A stretch of 64,000 nucleotides of DNA from Polaromonas sp. (lineage in GTDB: Bacteria > Pseudomonadota > Gammaproteobacteria > Burkholderiales > Burkholderiaceae_C), in contig PNML01000006.1 in the NCBI GenBank assembly GCA_013823635.1, forward strand, positions 1-64,000, in the 5' to 3' direction. The position numbers and the translations under genes are program-made. This document shows, piece after piece, positions 48,588 to 59,477 of the stretch (the first letter of the stretch is position 1; each line of letters opens with the position of its first letter). The notes under the pieces were generated by a model. That model had not been told where the DNA came from. It did no database searches and saw only the letters and a list, made by a program, of their open reading frames with translations.

Positions 48588-49391
48588 ATGGCCCGCCGCG
48601 CAATGACCCAAACCCCGCCTGCAAGCACCCCTGTTACCGAGGCCGCTGGCGCCCCCCTTCAACCCGTTGACGACGGCCTGGCGCTGGTGCTGGAGCCCAG
48701 TCAGCGAGGCCGCTTGTCGGACCAGCTGTATGGCCAGGTGTTTGACCAAATCACCTCCGGCAAGCTCAAAGTGGGGGCACAGCTGCCTTCTGAAATGGAG
48801 ATATCGGAACGCTTTGGCGTGTCGCGCCCCGTGGTGCGCGAAGCCCTGATGCGCTTGCGCGCCGATGGGCTGATCACCTCGCACCAAGGTCTGGGCACCT
48901 TTGTCAGCCACCAGCCGCCCACCCGCGTCAAAACCTTGGCCAAGGCGCAAGACATTGCGTCTTACCTGCGGTGCCAGGAGGTGCGCATTGCCTTGGAGGG
49001 CGATGCCGCCCGCCTGGCTGCCGAACGCCACACCGCCGACCAATTCGCCGCTGTGTTGGCCGCCCATGAGGCCTTTGCCGAAGGGGTGCACAGCGGCAAG
49101 TTGTCGCCCGAGGCCGACTTGGCCTTTCACGCCTGCATTGCCGAAGCCAGCGGCAACGACTTTCACGCCAGCTTGCTGCAAAGCATTCACGAAGCCATGA
49201 CTGGCCTGATGCGCCTGACCCTGGGCCTGACCGGCACGGCCTCGCGCAAGCGGGCCTTGGCGGTGTTGGAAGAACACGTGGCCATTGTGGAGGCCATCCG
49301 TGCGCGCGATACCGACGGCGCACGCACCGCCATGCAGTTTCATTTGAGCCAGGCGCGCCGCCGCCTGGTGGACGGACGCAGGCAACGTTAG
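48588..49391 (+). CDS. GntR/FadR (FCD) family regulator
   Basis: SGKLKVGAQLPSEMEISERFGVSRPVVREALMRLRADGLITSHQGLGTFV. Confidence 0.9.
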   Translation: MARRAMTQTPPASTPVTEAAGAPLQPVDDGLALVLEPSQRGRLSDQLYGQVFDQITSGKLKVGAQLPSEMEISERFGVSRPVVREALMRLRADGLITSHQGLGTFVSHQPPTRVKTLAKAQDIASYLRCQEVRIALEGDAARLAAERHTADQFAAVLAAHEAFAEGVHSGKLSPEADLAFHACIAEASGNDFHASLLQSIHEAMTGLMRLTLGLTGTASRKRALAVLEEHVAIVEAIRARDTDGARTAMQFHLSQARRRLVDGRRQR

Positions 49392-49420
49392 CCAACCCCC
49401 ATTTTTTGAGAACCACACCC

Positions 49421-50845
49421 ATGCACCCACACCACAGCACGCCCGACAACATTCGCACCGCCTGCGCCGCCGCCCAGGCCGCTGCAGCCGACTTTGCCGC
49501 GCAGCCGCTGGCCAGCCGTGCAGCCCTGCTGCGTGCCTTGGCCAACGCGCTGGAGGCCCACCGCCAGCCGCTGGTGGCCCTGGCCGACCGTGAAACCGCG
49601 TTGGGCCCCGTGCGCTTGAACGGCGAACTGGATCGCACCTGCTTTCAACTGCGCGGCTTTGCCGAGCAGGTGGAGGCGGGTGCGGCCCAGCCTGTGCAAG
49701 ACGACCCGGCTGTCGCAGGTGCGCCCCCTGCTGGCCGCCCCCACCTGACCCGCGTGCACATGGCCCTGGGGCCGGTGGCCATGTTCGCGGCCAGCAACTT
49801 CCCCTTTGCCTTCAGCGTGCTGGGTGGCGACACCGCCGCAGCGCTGGCCGCCGGTTGCCCGGTGGTGGTCAAGGCCCACCCTGGCCACCCCCAGTTATCG
49901 CGCGATGTGTTCGCGTTGGCCGCTGACTGCCTGAACACGCTGGGGTTGAACCCCGGCGTGCTGCAACTGGTGCAAGGCGCAGGCATTGAGGTGGGCGTGG
50001 CGCTGGTGCGCGACCCCACCATTGAGGCCGTGGCCTTCACCGGCAGCCAGCGCGGTGGTGTGGCGCTGTGGCAAGAGGCCAATGCCCGCCCGCGCCCCAT
50101 TCCGTTTTATGGCGAGTTGGGTTCCATCAACCCCGTGGTGGCCTTGCCGTCGGCGTTGGCCACGCAAAGCCAGGCGTTGGCCACGGCGCTGGCCGCCAGC
50201 ATCACACTGGGTTGCGGGCAGTTTTGCACCAGCCCAGGCGTGCTGGTGGTGCACCACGACGACGCTGGCCAAGCCTTTGTGCGCCAGTTGGCCGAAGCGC
50301 TGACCCTGAGCCGGCCCCACGCCATGCTGCACAGCGGCATTCGGGCTGGGTTTGACGCTGGCGTGGCGCGGCTGCAAAGCCGGGGTGGCGTGACCACGGT
50401 GCTGGCCGCCCCGGCCCGTGAGCCGTCACCCGGTGCCCATTTGTTTGCCACCGAAGCAGCCACCTTTGTGGCCGATGCCGTGCTGCAAGAGGAGGTGTTT
50501 GGCCCCGCCTGCTTGGTGGTTTGGGTGCGCGACCTGGACGAAACCTTGCAAGTGCTTCAAGCCGTGCGGGGCAGCCTGACGGCCACGCTGTGGGGTGCCG
50601 ATGCCGACACCGCCGACAACCGCCGTTTGGTGCGTGCGGCGCAGGCCATGGCTGGCCGGGTGCTGTTTGCAGGCTTGCCCACCGGCGTGGCCGTGACGGC
50701 GGCACAGCAACATGGCGGGCCGTGGCCCTCGTCCACCCACGCCTTCAGCACCAGCGTGGGCTACGCGGCACTGGCGCGCTTTCTGCGCCCCGTGGCATTG
50801 CAAGACGCACCCGAATGGTTGCTGCAAGCCAAGGGCCAAGCCTGA
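49421..50845 (+). CDS. Aldehyde dehydrogenase (alpha-ketoglutaric semialdehyde dehydrogenase-like)
   Basis: ALGPVAMFAASNFPFAFSVLGGDTAAALAAGCPVVVKAHPGHP; TLGCGQFCTSPG. Confidence 0.85.
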   Translation: MHPHHSTPDNIRTACAAAQAAAADFAAQPLASRAALLRALANALEAHRQPLVALADRETALGPVRLNGELDRTCFQLRGFAEQVEAGAAQPVQDDPAVAGAPPAGRPHLTRVHMALGPVAMFAASNFPFAFSVLGGDTAAALAAGCPVVVKAHPGHPQLSRDVFALAADCLNTLGLNPGVLQLVQGAGIEVGVALVRDPTIEAVAFTGSQRGGVALWQEANARPRPIPFYGELGSINPVVALPSALATQSQALATALAASITLGCGQFCTSPGVLVVHHDDAGQAFVRQLAEALTLSRPHAMLHSGIRAGFDAGVARLQSRGGVTTVLAAPAREPSPGAHLFATEAATFVADAVLQEEVFGPACLVVWVRDLDETLQVLQAVRGSLTATLWGADADTADNRRLVRAAQAMAGRVLFAGLPTGVAVTAAQQHGGPWPSSTHAFSTSVGYAALARFLRPVALQDAPEWLLQAKGQA

Positions 50846-50937
50846 GCCAGGGCCCGTGCCTGGTGCGTGATCCGGTGTCTGACGCAGGCGCGTTGAGCGC
50901 AGCCTGGGCACCACTGTGGGGCTGATCGGCCAGTGGT

Positions 50938-51348
50938 TCAGGTCTTCTTTTTCAGCTTGTCCCAGTCGCGCAGGGTTTGTTGCAAGCGGTTTTTGGCGTT
51001 GGTGTGGGCGGTGCTGAAAACTTGGGTCATCCGCACCCGCAAGTCGGCAGCGGGGGCAGGCGCCCCGGCGGCCTTCAGGTGGTCAATCACCAGCATCACG
51101 GTTTGGAAGCTCCCGGATTCGGCCGCGACCTTCAGCATGCCCTGGCCACCGGCGGTGGTGTCCAGCACGTTGGCGCCGTGGTCCAGCAGGTACTGAACCA
51201 GCCCCTGCTTGCCTTGCGCGCAGGCCCAGTGCAGCGGGACCAGTCCATCGGCCAGGCGGGCGTTGAAGTCGGCACCGGGGGCCAGGTCTTCGGGGGCCAG
51301 TGGCCAGCCCGAAGCCTTGATCATTTGCTGTGTTTTCCAGTCGGTCAT
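50938..51348 (-). CDS. Small ankyrin-repeat protein (copy 2)
   Basis: MTDWKTQQMIKASGWPLAPEDLAPGADFNARLADGLVPLHWACAQGKQGLVQYLLDHGANVLD; paralog of 26799-27227. Confidence 0.82.
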   Translation of the reverse strand: MTDWKTQQMIKASGWPLAPEDLAPGADFNARLADGLVPLHWACAQGKQGLVQYLLDHGANVLDTTAGGQGMLKVAAESGSFQTVMLVIDHLKAAGAPAPAADLRVRMTQVFSTAHTNAKNRLQQTLRDWDKLKKKT

Positions 51349-51421
51349 GGGCTGTGGTGTGTGGGGGAGGGCGCATGGTACCTGCCTGGCGTGCGCCCTC
51401 ATGGTGGGCCCGCCGGTGGGA

Positions 51422-52108
51422 TCAGCCCTGACCGACGGCCTTGGCCTCCAGCGGCAACCCGGCGGCTTGCCAGCCGTCGAGGCCACCGTGCAGGTAGCGC
51501 GCGTTCAGGCCTGCCGCGCGCAGGCGCGTCGCGGTGGCGCGGCTCACCTCGTGCCCATGGACGCAATACACCACGATGTCTCGGTCGGTGGGCAATTCGT
51601 TGGCCCACTGCGCCACCGTCGCCGGGTTGCGCCAGTGCGCGCCCACCAGCCGGTTGGGGGCGGCGTGGAACACGGCGTCCCGCCGCACATCGATCAGCAA
51701 GGCATCGCCACCGCTGGCCAACTCTGCGGGGGTGGCACCGAAGGCTTCGCTGCAGTCGTGCACGGCCTGCTGGTAGCGCTCGTACACCTCAGGCCAGCGG
51801 ATGCCGCCCAAAAATGCCTCCACATACCGGTCCGCTGCCACGTCAACGTCCTGATGGGGCGGATGGGGGTGCCAATCCAGCGCCAGCAGCGGCAGGCCAC
51901 CTGCCAGGGCTTGGTCAGCTGCCCACTGGTTGACCAGCGCGCCGGTGTGCGGCTGGAACACCAGCAGCAGCTGGCCTGAACCACCGGCCCGGGCTTTGCC
52001 CATGGCCACGAAGTCGTCGCGCCAGCGCTCGGCGCTGCCAAAGTTGGCCATCAGTGCCAGTGCCATGGCGGGGGGCATGGGCTGGCCGTTGCTGTTGCAG
52101 GGGTTCAT
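51422..52108 (-). CDS. SOD-C-terminal-domain-like/rhodanese fusion in chromate operon
   Basis: LPLLALDWHPHPPHQDVDVAADRYVEAFLGGIRWPEVYERY (Fe/Mn-SOD-like) + rhodanese ALLIDVRRDAVF...DIVVYCVHGHEVSRATATRLRAAGLNARYLHGGLDGW. Confidence 0.8.
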   Translation of the reverse strand: MNPCNSNGQPMPPAMALALMANFGSAERWRDDFVAMGKARAGGSGQLLLVFQPHTGALVNQWAADQALAGGLPLLALDWHPHPPHQDVDVAADRYVEAFLGGIRWPEVYERYQQAVHDCSEAFGATPAELASGGDALLIDVRRDAVFHAAPNRLVGAHWRNPATVAQWANELPTDRDIVVYCVHGHEVSRATATRLRAAGLNARYLHGGLDGWQAAGLPLEAKAVGQG

Positions 52109-52109
52109 G

Positions 52110-53521
<1,412 letters not shown>

Positions 53522-53525
<4 letters not shown>

Positions 53526-54466
53526 GGGTGGGCCTTCAGCGCGGCGTACAGCGCGTCGAACAAGGGGCAGCAGGCGACCAGCAGCGTGTCGTCGGTGGGG
53601 TGCTGGGTTTGCAGGCCACGCACCAGCGTTTCCACGCCGGGGGCCTCGTCGACCGGGGTGCCACCCACGTCGATGCAGTGCACCAGTGCGCCCAGGCGCT
53701 GCAGGCCAGGGTCGGTGTCCAGCCCGAAGCTGTGGGTCAGCACCTCAAACGTCACCCGGTTGCCCACGTGGCTGAAGCGGGCGTGGTCAAAGTCGTAGCC
53801 CAGTGCGGTGGGCGGGCACTGCGCGGGGTCGTCCAGCCAAACAAAAGTGGGTGACGCGTCGATGAAGCGCTGAATCAGCCAGGCACTGGCCAGCCGGTCC
53901 ACCCACGGCCTGCGCCGCGTGGCCCAGGTCTGGCCCTGAAAGTCGCCCAGGGGCAGGCGTTCAATGGACACGGTGCTGGCCTGTGGCTCGCCGGGGGACA
54001 GGTGGCGCAGCACCTTGTCTTGCAGGTCGCGCAGCGCATAGGCGGCCTGTTCGCCCGCCGCGCCGGGGAAAAAATCGGTGGCCTGGAGGGCGTGCAACTG
54101 GTGTTCCAGGCTGCGCAGGGTTTTTTTCAGCTCGGCTTCGCTGGCCGTGGGCAGGGCTTGGTGCGCCTCGGCCACGGACTGGCGCAGCTCGGCGTACAGG
54201 TCGGCCCGGTCGAACAGGGCCTGAAAGGCTTGTTCCTGCGCGGCGTCCCTGGCCTGCACCTCCAGCAGGTGGGCCTCGGCGCCGCTGGCCCGGATCAGGC
54301 CCTCCACCTCCCACAGCGCGGGCGCGGTGGGGGCGAACGCGGGCAGCAGGTGCACGCCCTCGCGCAAGGGGCCAGCGCCCGTGGCCTTGAGGGCACGCCA
54401 CACCCGCACGCGCAAGGCGCTGGGGTGGCTGGGCAGGGTGGCGGTGAGGAGGAGCCAAGGTGTCAT
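53522..54466 (-). CDS. chrB: Chromate resistance regulator/protein ChrB
   Basis: RVRVWRALKATGAGPLREGVHLLP; TWATRRRPWVDRLASAWLIQRFID; coupled to chrA. Confidence 0.9.
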
Positions 54467-54471
54467 GTAAC

Positions 54472-54494
54472 GATTATCACGCTGTGTGATGAAT
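54472..54494. promoter_or_regulatory. Putative ChrB operator
   Basis: Imperfect inverted repeat ATTATCAC-GCTGT-GTGATGAAT just upstream of chrB. Confidence 0.35.
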
Positions 54495-54571
54495 ACAACA
54501 GAATATGTTTTGCCGACCGACGGATCGTCCAACGGGTGCGCCAACCGGTGCACCGGCCACACCCAACACCG

Positions 54572-54620
54572 GTTGCCCTAACTGGTCAACTTCATTGACC
54601 TGGAGATGGAGCGCGAGTGA
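54572..54620 (+). pseudogene. Remnant of the 3' end of a second MBL-fold hydrolase
   Basis: TTGCCCTAACTGGTCAACTTCATTGACCTGGAGATGGAGCGCGAGTGA = LP*LVNFIDLEMERE* versus LPQLANLTYLEMEQE* ending the gene at 27341-28285; 39/48 nt identical by hand count. Confidence 0.55.
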
Positions 54621-54684
54621 AGCGTGCGACGTGCTTGTGCGTCATGATGTGCACACCCCTTGCCGAAGCTCGAAGGAAACACCC

Positions 54685-54933
54685 ATGGACACCCTGAACC
54701 ACCGCTTTCACGACCTGTTTGCCCAGCTGGGCCTGCCCTGCAGCGACGCGGACATTCAGCGCTTCATCGAAACCCATGCGCCATTGGCCGGTGAGGTGCG
54801 CCTGCACGAGGCCCCGTTCTGGTCGGTGGCCCAGGCCGCCTTTTTGCGCGACGCCGTGCAGCAAGATTCCGACTGGGCCGAGCTGGCCGACCAGTTGAGC
54901 CAGTCGCTGCGAGCGCCGGAGCCCCAGGCATGA
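54685..54933 (+). CDS. DUF2789-like small protein
   Basis: MDTLNHRFHDLFAQLGLPCSDADIQRFIETHAPLAGEVRLHEAPFWSVAQAAFLRDAV. Confidence 0.75.
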   Translation: MDTLNHRFHDLFAQLGLPCSDADIQRFIETHAPLAGEVRLHEAPFWSVAQAAFLRDAVQQDSDWAELADQLSQSLRAPEPQA

Positions 54934-55895
54934 GTGCTGCGCACGGCCATGACCATGGGCACGACCACGACCACGACCACGGCCACGATCATTCAGGCCA
55001 CCACCACCCCGCGCCCGCCAACTTCAACCGGGCGTTTGCCATTGGCATTGCGCTGAACCTGGGGTTTGTGGGCATTGAGGGGTTTTACGGTTGGCGCATC
55101 AATTCGCTGGCGCTGCTGGCCGATGCCGGGCACAACCTCAGCGACGTGGCTGGGCTGGTGCTGGCCTGGGGCGGCGCGCTGGCCGGTCGCTTGCGGCCCG
55201 ACCTGCGCCACACCTATGGCTGGAAGCGCGCCAGCATCCTGGCCGCGTTGGCCAACGCCCTGTTGTTGTTGGTGGCCATGGGCTCGCTGGCCTGGGAGGC
55301 GCTGGACCGCCTGGGTTCTCCCGAGGCCACCCAGGGCTGGACCATCATCGCTGTGGCCGGGGTGGGCATCGTGGTCAACACGGCCACGGCTCTGCTGTTC
55401 ATGGGCGGTGGCAAGGGCGACCTCAACATCCGCGGGGCGTTTTTGCACATGGCCGCCGACGCCCTGGTGTCGCTGGGTGTGGTGCTGGGCGGGGCGCTGT
55501 ACCTGTGGCAAGGCTGGGGCTGGATAGACCCGGTCATGAGCCTGCTCATTGCCGCCGTCATCGTGGTGGGCACCTGGGGGTTGTTCCGGCAGTCCTTGCA
55601 CCTGATGTTCGACGGCGTGCCCGAGCGCATTCCCTTGGCCACCGTGCAGCAGGCGCTGGTCAATGTGCCCGGTGTGACCGGTGTGCACGACCTGCACGTG
55701 TGGGCCATGGGCACCAGCGACGTGGCCCTGACCGCCCACCTGGAGCTGGCCGACACCCTGCCGGATGCCAGCGCGGTGCTGCGCGCCGCCGAGCACACCT
55801 TGCGCACCCGCTTTGACATCCGGCACACCACCTTGCAACTCGAAACCCCACCCCATGCCCAGGCCTGCCCACAGCGCGGCTGCGGTGTGGCCTGA
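54930..55895 (+). CDS. Cation diffusion facilitator (ZitB/CzcD-like) with His-rich N-terminus
   Basis: HGHDHGHDHDHDHGHDHSGHHH; LALLADAGHNLSDVAGLVLAWGG. Confidence 0.93.
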   Translation: MSAAHGHDHGHDHDHDHGHDHSGHHHPAPANFNRAFAIGIALNLGFVGIEGFYGWRINSLALLADAGHNLSDVAGLVLAWGGALAGRLRPDLRHTYGWKRASILAALANALLLLVAMGSLAWEALDRLGSPEATQGWTIIAVAGVGIVVNTATALLFMGGGKGDLNIRGAFLHMAADALVSLGVVLGGALYLWQGWGWIDPVMSLLIAAVIVVGTWGLFRQSLHLMFDGVPERIPLATVQQALVNVPGVTGVHDLHVWAMGTSDVALTAHLELADTLPDASAVLRAAEHTLRTRFDIRHTTLQLETPPHAQACPQRGCGVA

Positions 55896-55904
55896 AAGAA
55901 CACC

Positions 55905-56213
55905 ATGCCATTCAACCGCTGGACTTGGCTGGCGCTGTGCCTGGCGCTGGCCCCCGCCGCCCACGCCAGCAGCCAGTTGGCGCTGGACAAAGGCTGCATG
56001 GGCTGCCACGGCAACCCGCCGCAGAAAAAAGCCCCCACGTTTGCGCAACTGGCTGTCGACTACGCCCGCCACGCCAACGACCCGGGCGCCGATGTGCGCC
56101 TGGCCGAGCAGTTGCGGGCGCGGCATGTTTTTGGCAGCATCCGTGCCCACGAAACCCTGACGCCCGACAGTGCCCTGACCCTGGTGCGTTGGATCATCCA
56201 CGGCGCGCCGTGA
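55905..56213 (+). CDS. Small c-type cytochrome
   Basis: Signal peptide plus single CMGCH haem motif. Confidence 0.75.
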   Translation: MPFNRWTWLALCLALAPAAHASSQLALDKGCMGCHGNPPQKKAPTFAQLAVDYARHANDPGADVRLAEQLRARHVFGSIRAHETLTPDSALTLVRWIIHGAP

Positions 56214-56230
56214 ACACCCTGGAACCCCCC

Positions 56231-57415
56231 ATGTCTCCTGTATCCGTTGCCGGTGTCGGCATGACCGCGTTTGCCAAACCCGGCGCCCACGCGCCTTACC
56301 CCGACATGGCCGCCGCCGCCGTGAGGGCCGCCCTGGCCGATGCCGGGCTGACCTACTCCGACATGCAGCAGGCCTACGTGGGCTATGTGTATGGCGACTC
56401 CACCGCCGGCCAGCGCGCGCTATATGGCGTGGGCATGAGCGGCATCCCCGTGTTCAACGTCAACAACAACTGCGCCACCGGCTCCACCGCGCTGTTCCTG
56501 GCCCGCCAGGCGGTGGCCAGTGGCGCGGCCGACTGCGTGCTGGTGTTGGGCTTCGAGCACATGAACCCCGGTGCGCTGGACAATGTGTTCACTGACCGGC
56601 CCTCGCCATTTGACCCTTTTGATGCGGCCACCGCCGAGCTGGTGGGCCGCGACGACATCCCCCTGGCGCTGCGCTACTTTGGCGGGGCCGGGCTGGCCCA
56701 CATGCAGCAGTACGGCACGCGGCTGGAGACCTTTGCCGCCATCCGCGCCAAGGCCAGCCGCCATGCCGCACACAACCCCCTGGCGCTGCTGCGCAAAGAG
56801 CTGAACACCGACGATGTGATGGCCGCCCCCATGCTGTGGGCGGGTGTGATGACCCGCCTCATGGCCTGCCCGCCCACCTGTGGCGCGGCGGCGGCGGTGC
56901 TCTGCTCCGAACGCTTTGCCCGCCAGCACGGCCTGAACGCCACCGTGCGCATCCGCGCCCAGGCCATGACCACCGACACCGCCACCACCTTTGAAGCGCG
57001 CGACATGCGCGAGGTGGTGGGTTTTTCCATGGCCCGCCGCGCGGCCCAGCAGGTGTACGAGCAAGCCGGTGTGGGGCCGCAGGACCTGGACGTGGTGGAG
57101 CTGCACGACTGCTTTGCCCACAACGAACTGCTGAGCTACGAGGCCCTGGGCCTGTGTGGCCTGGGCGAGGCCGAGCGCTTTGTTTCTGATGGCGACAACA
57201 CCCACGGCGGTGCGGTGGTCACCAACCCTTCTGGCGGCCTGCTCAGCAAGGGGCACCCGCTGGGCGCCACGGGGCTGGCGCAGTGCACCGAGCTGGTGCA
57301 ACAATTGCGCGGCCAGGCCGGGGCCCGGCAAGTGCCCGGCGCCCGGCTGGCCCTGCAGCACAACCTGGGTCTGGGTGGTGCCTGCGTGGTCACCCTGTAC
57401 GAACAGGCCCCTTGA
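56231..57415 (+). CDS. Thiolase (lipid-transfer/SCPx-like acetyl-CoA acetyltransferase)
   Basis: NNNCATGSTALFLARQAVASGAADCVLVLGFEHM; GGLLSKGHPLGATGLAQ. Confidence 0.9.
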   Translation: MSPVSVAGVGMTAFAKPGAHAPYPDMAAAAVRAALADAGLTYSDMQQAYVGYVYGDSTAGQRALYGVGMSGIPVFNVNNNCATGSTALFLARQAVASGAADCVLVLGFEHMNPGALDNVFTDRPSPFDPFDAATAELVGRDDIPLALRYFGGAGLAHMQQYGTRLETFAAIRAKASRHAAHNPLALLRKELNTDDVMAAPMLWAGVMTRLMACPPTCGAAAAVLCSERFARQHGLNATVRIRAQAMTTDTATTFEARDMREVVGFSMARRAAQQVYEQAGVGPQDLDVVELHDCFAHNELLSYEALGLCGLGEAERFVSDGDNTHGGAVVTNPSGGLLSKGHPLGATGLAQCTELVQQLRGQAGARQVPGARLALQHNLGLGGACVVTLYEQAP

Positions 57416-57447
57416 CTGGTGATCGACACCCGGACACCCCCGCACCC

Positions 57448-57882
57448 ATGACCGCACCAACCGATTTCCCACCCCTGGCCGACGTGGCCACCCTCAACCG
57501 CCTGCTGGCCGACTGGTTTGCCCCCTGGGTGCAAGACCTGGGCTTGCACGCCGAGTTCTGTGGCCACGGCCACGCGACGCTGCGCCTGCCCGCCAACCCC
57601 AGGCTCAGCCGCATCGGTGGCATGGTGTGCGGCCAGGCCCTGATGTCGGCCGCCGACACCGCCATGGTCATGGCCATCGTCACCCAGCTGGGCGACCAGC
57701 GGCCCATGACCACGGTGCAGCTCAACACCAGCTTCCTCAAGCCCTTGTCCAATCAGGACGCGCTGGTCACCGCCCGGGTGCTGCGGGCGGGCAAGAGCCT
57801 GGTGTTTGGCGAAATTGACATCATCGGAGCGGACAGCGGCCAGAGCGTGTGCCGCGCCAGCACCACCTACGCCCTGTTGTGA
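57448..57882 (+). CDS. PaaI/hotdog thioesterase
   Basis: RIGGMVCGQALMSAADTAMVMAI...MTTVQLNTSFLKP. Confidence 0.88.
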   Translation: MTAPTDFPPLADVATLNRLLADWFAPWVQDLGLHAEFCGHGHATLRLPANPRLSRIGGMVCGQALMSAADTAMVMAIVTQLGDQRPMTTVQLNTSFLKPLSNQDALVTARVLRAGKSLVFGEIDIIGADSGQSVCRASTTYALL

Positions 57883-57898
57883 ACCCTGGAGTGAGTCC

Positions 57899-58438
57899 AT
57901 GCAACGCAGACGTTTTTTGCAGCACACCGGCGTCAGCGGCGCCGTCACCGCCCTGGCCTGGCCCCTGACTGGCTGGGCACAGAGCGGTCCGCCACCGTCC
58001 GAGGCCAAGGCACCCCCTTTGCCCGAGCTGGGCACGGTGTGGAAACTGCCGCCACTGACGCTGCTGGATGGCAGCCAGTTTTCTCCCGACCGGGTGCGCG
58101 GGCAGGTGGTGGTGTTGTACTGGTGGGCCAGCACCTGCCCGTTTTGTGCCCTGCAAAGCCCGGAGATGCAGAAGCTGTGGACCGAGCACCAGGCCAAGGG
58201 GTTGAACCTGCTGGCCCTGTCGGTGGACCGCAAAAAGGAGGACGCCTTGCCCTATCTGCACAAGCGGGGCTACACCTTTCCGGCGGCTTGGGTCACCCCC
58301 GAATTCCAGGCGGCACTGCCCAAGCCCAAGGGCCTGCCCATCACCGTGGTGCTGGGCCGCCAAGGCCAGGTGCTGCAGGCGGAGCGGGGGCAACTGTTCC
58401 CCGAAGACGTGGCGCAGCTGGCGCGGTGGTGGGGCTGA
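57899..58438 (+). CDS. TlpA-family thioredoxin-like protein
   Basis: Tat-like signal MQRRRFLQHTG; VVVLYWWASTCPFCALQSPEMQKLW. Confidence 0.88.
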   Translation: MQRRRFLQHTGVSGAVTALAWPLTGWAQSGPPPSEAKAPPLPELGTVWKLPPLTLLDGSQFSPDRVRGQVVVLYWWASTCPFCALQSPEMQKLWTEHQAKGLNLLALSVDRKKEDALPYLHKRGYTFPAAWVTPEFQAALPKPKGLPITVVLGRQGQVLQAERGQLFPEDVAQLARWWG

Positions 58439-58451
58439 GACCTGTCAGCGG

Positions 58452-58520
58452 TGAAATTTGATGAAAATAAGTGCCATGGCGCTTATATTCATTGAATAGT
58501 TCACTATTATTTTATGTTTT
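58452..58520 (+). repeat. Dispersed repeat family member f
   Basis: AATAAGTGCCATGGCGCTTATATTCATTGAATAGTTCACTATTATTTTATG. Confidence 0.5.
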
Positions 58521-59447
58521 TTGGCCGTGGGTGCCCGGGGGCAAAGCGACCTGCAGCGCGGCCAGCTCGTCGGGGGGCGCCACGGTGACCGACACCTTCA
58601 GCACCGGGTTGCCCCCGCCCTGTATGACGCCGCGCAGCGGTGACACGTCGCCAAAGTCGCGCCCCAGGGCCAGGGTCACGTATTCCTCGCTGGGGCGGTC
58701 CCGGCCGCAGTGGTTGTTGGTGGGGTCAAAGTCCACCCAACCCACGCCGGGGGCGTGCACCTGCACCCAGGCGTGCGAGGCATCGGCCCCGATCAGGCGG
58801 GGTTGCCCTTCGGGCGGGTGCGTCAGCAGGTAACCACTGACGTAGCGTGCGGGCAGACCCAGGCTGCGCAGGCAGCCGATCATGATGTGCGCAAAATCCT
58901 GGCACACCCCCTTGCGCTGGGCCAGCGCCTCCAGCGCGGGGGTGTTGACGGCGGTGCTGCCCCCTTCGTAGGTCAGGTCGGTGTGGATGCGGTTCATCAG
59001 CGCCTGGGCACAGGCCAGCACCGGTGCGTCGGGCGCGAACAGGTCGCGCGCAAAGTCGGCAAATCCGCTGTGGCGAGGCACAAAGGGCGAGGCAAAGGTG
59101 AACTCGGCGGCCGGGTCGTAGGTGGTGCCGGCGCGGTAGGTCAGGTTCTCGCGCACCTCTTCCCAACTGGGGGAGTCCGGCAGCGGACGGGGCGCTGCGG
59201 TGCTGACCAGGCTGTCGGCCGTGACGCTGAGTTCGGCGTGCGGGGCCTGCAGCATGAAAAAGCACCGCTGGTTGCCAAACGCATCCACGCTGAAGCTGGG
59301 TTCGGTGCCTTCTGGTGTGATGGTGATGGTGTGCGTCAGCACGTCCTGCCCCGGCAGGCTGGGCGGTGTGAGGTGGGCCAGGTGCTGTGCCATGACCACG
59401 GGCGGGTCATAGTGGTAGCGGGTTTGGTGAACGATGCGCAACTGCAT
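58512..59447 (-). CDS. Transglutaminase-like cysteine peptidase family protein
   Basis: RKGVCQDFAHIMIGCLRSLGLPARYVSGYLLTHPPEGQPRLIGADASHAWVQV (Cys-His-Asp). Confidence 0.92.
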   Translation of the reverse strand: MQLRIVHQTRYHYDPPVVMAQHLAHLTPPSLPGQDVLTHTITITPEGTEPSFSVDAFGNQRCFFMLQAPHAELSVTADSLVSTAAPRPLPDSPSWEEVRENLTYRAGTTYDPAAEFTFASPFVPRHSGFADFARDLFAPDAPVLACAQALMNRIHTDLTYEGGSTAVNTPALEALAQRKGVCQDFAHIMIGCLRSLGLPARYVSGYLLTHPPEGQPRLIGADASHAWVQVHAPGVGWVDFDPTNNHCGRDRPSEEYVTLALGRDFGDVSPLRGVIQGGGNPVLKVSVTVAPPDELAALQVALPPGTHGQKT

Positions 59448-59477
59448 GAGCGGGACCGTGGGCAGGGGAGGGGTGCG

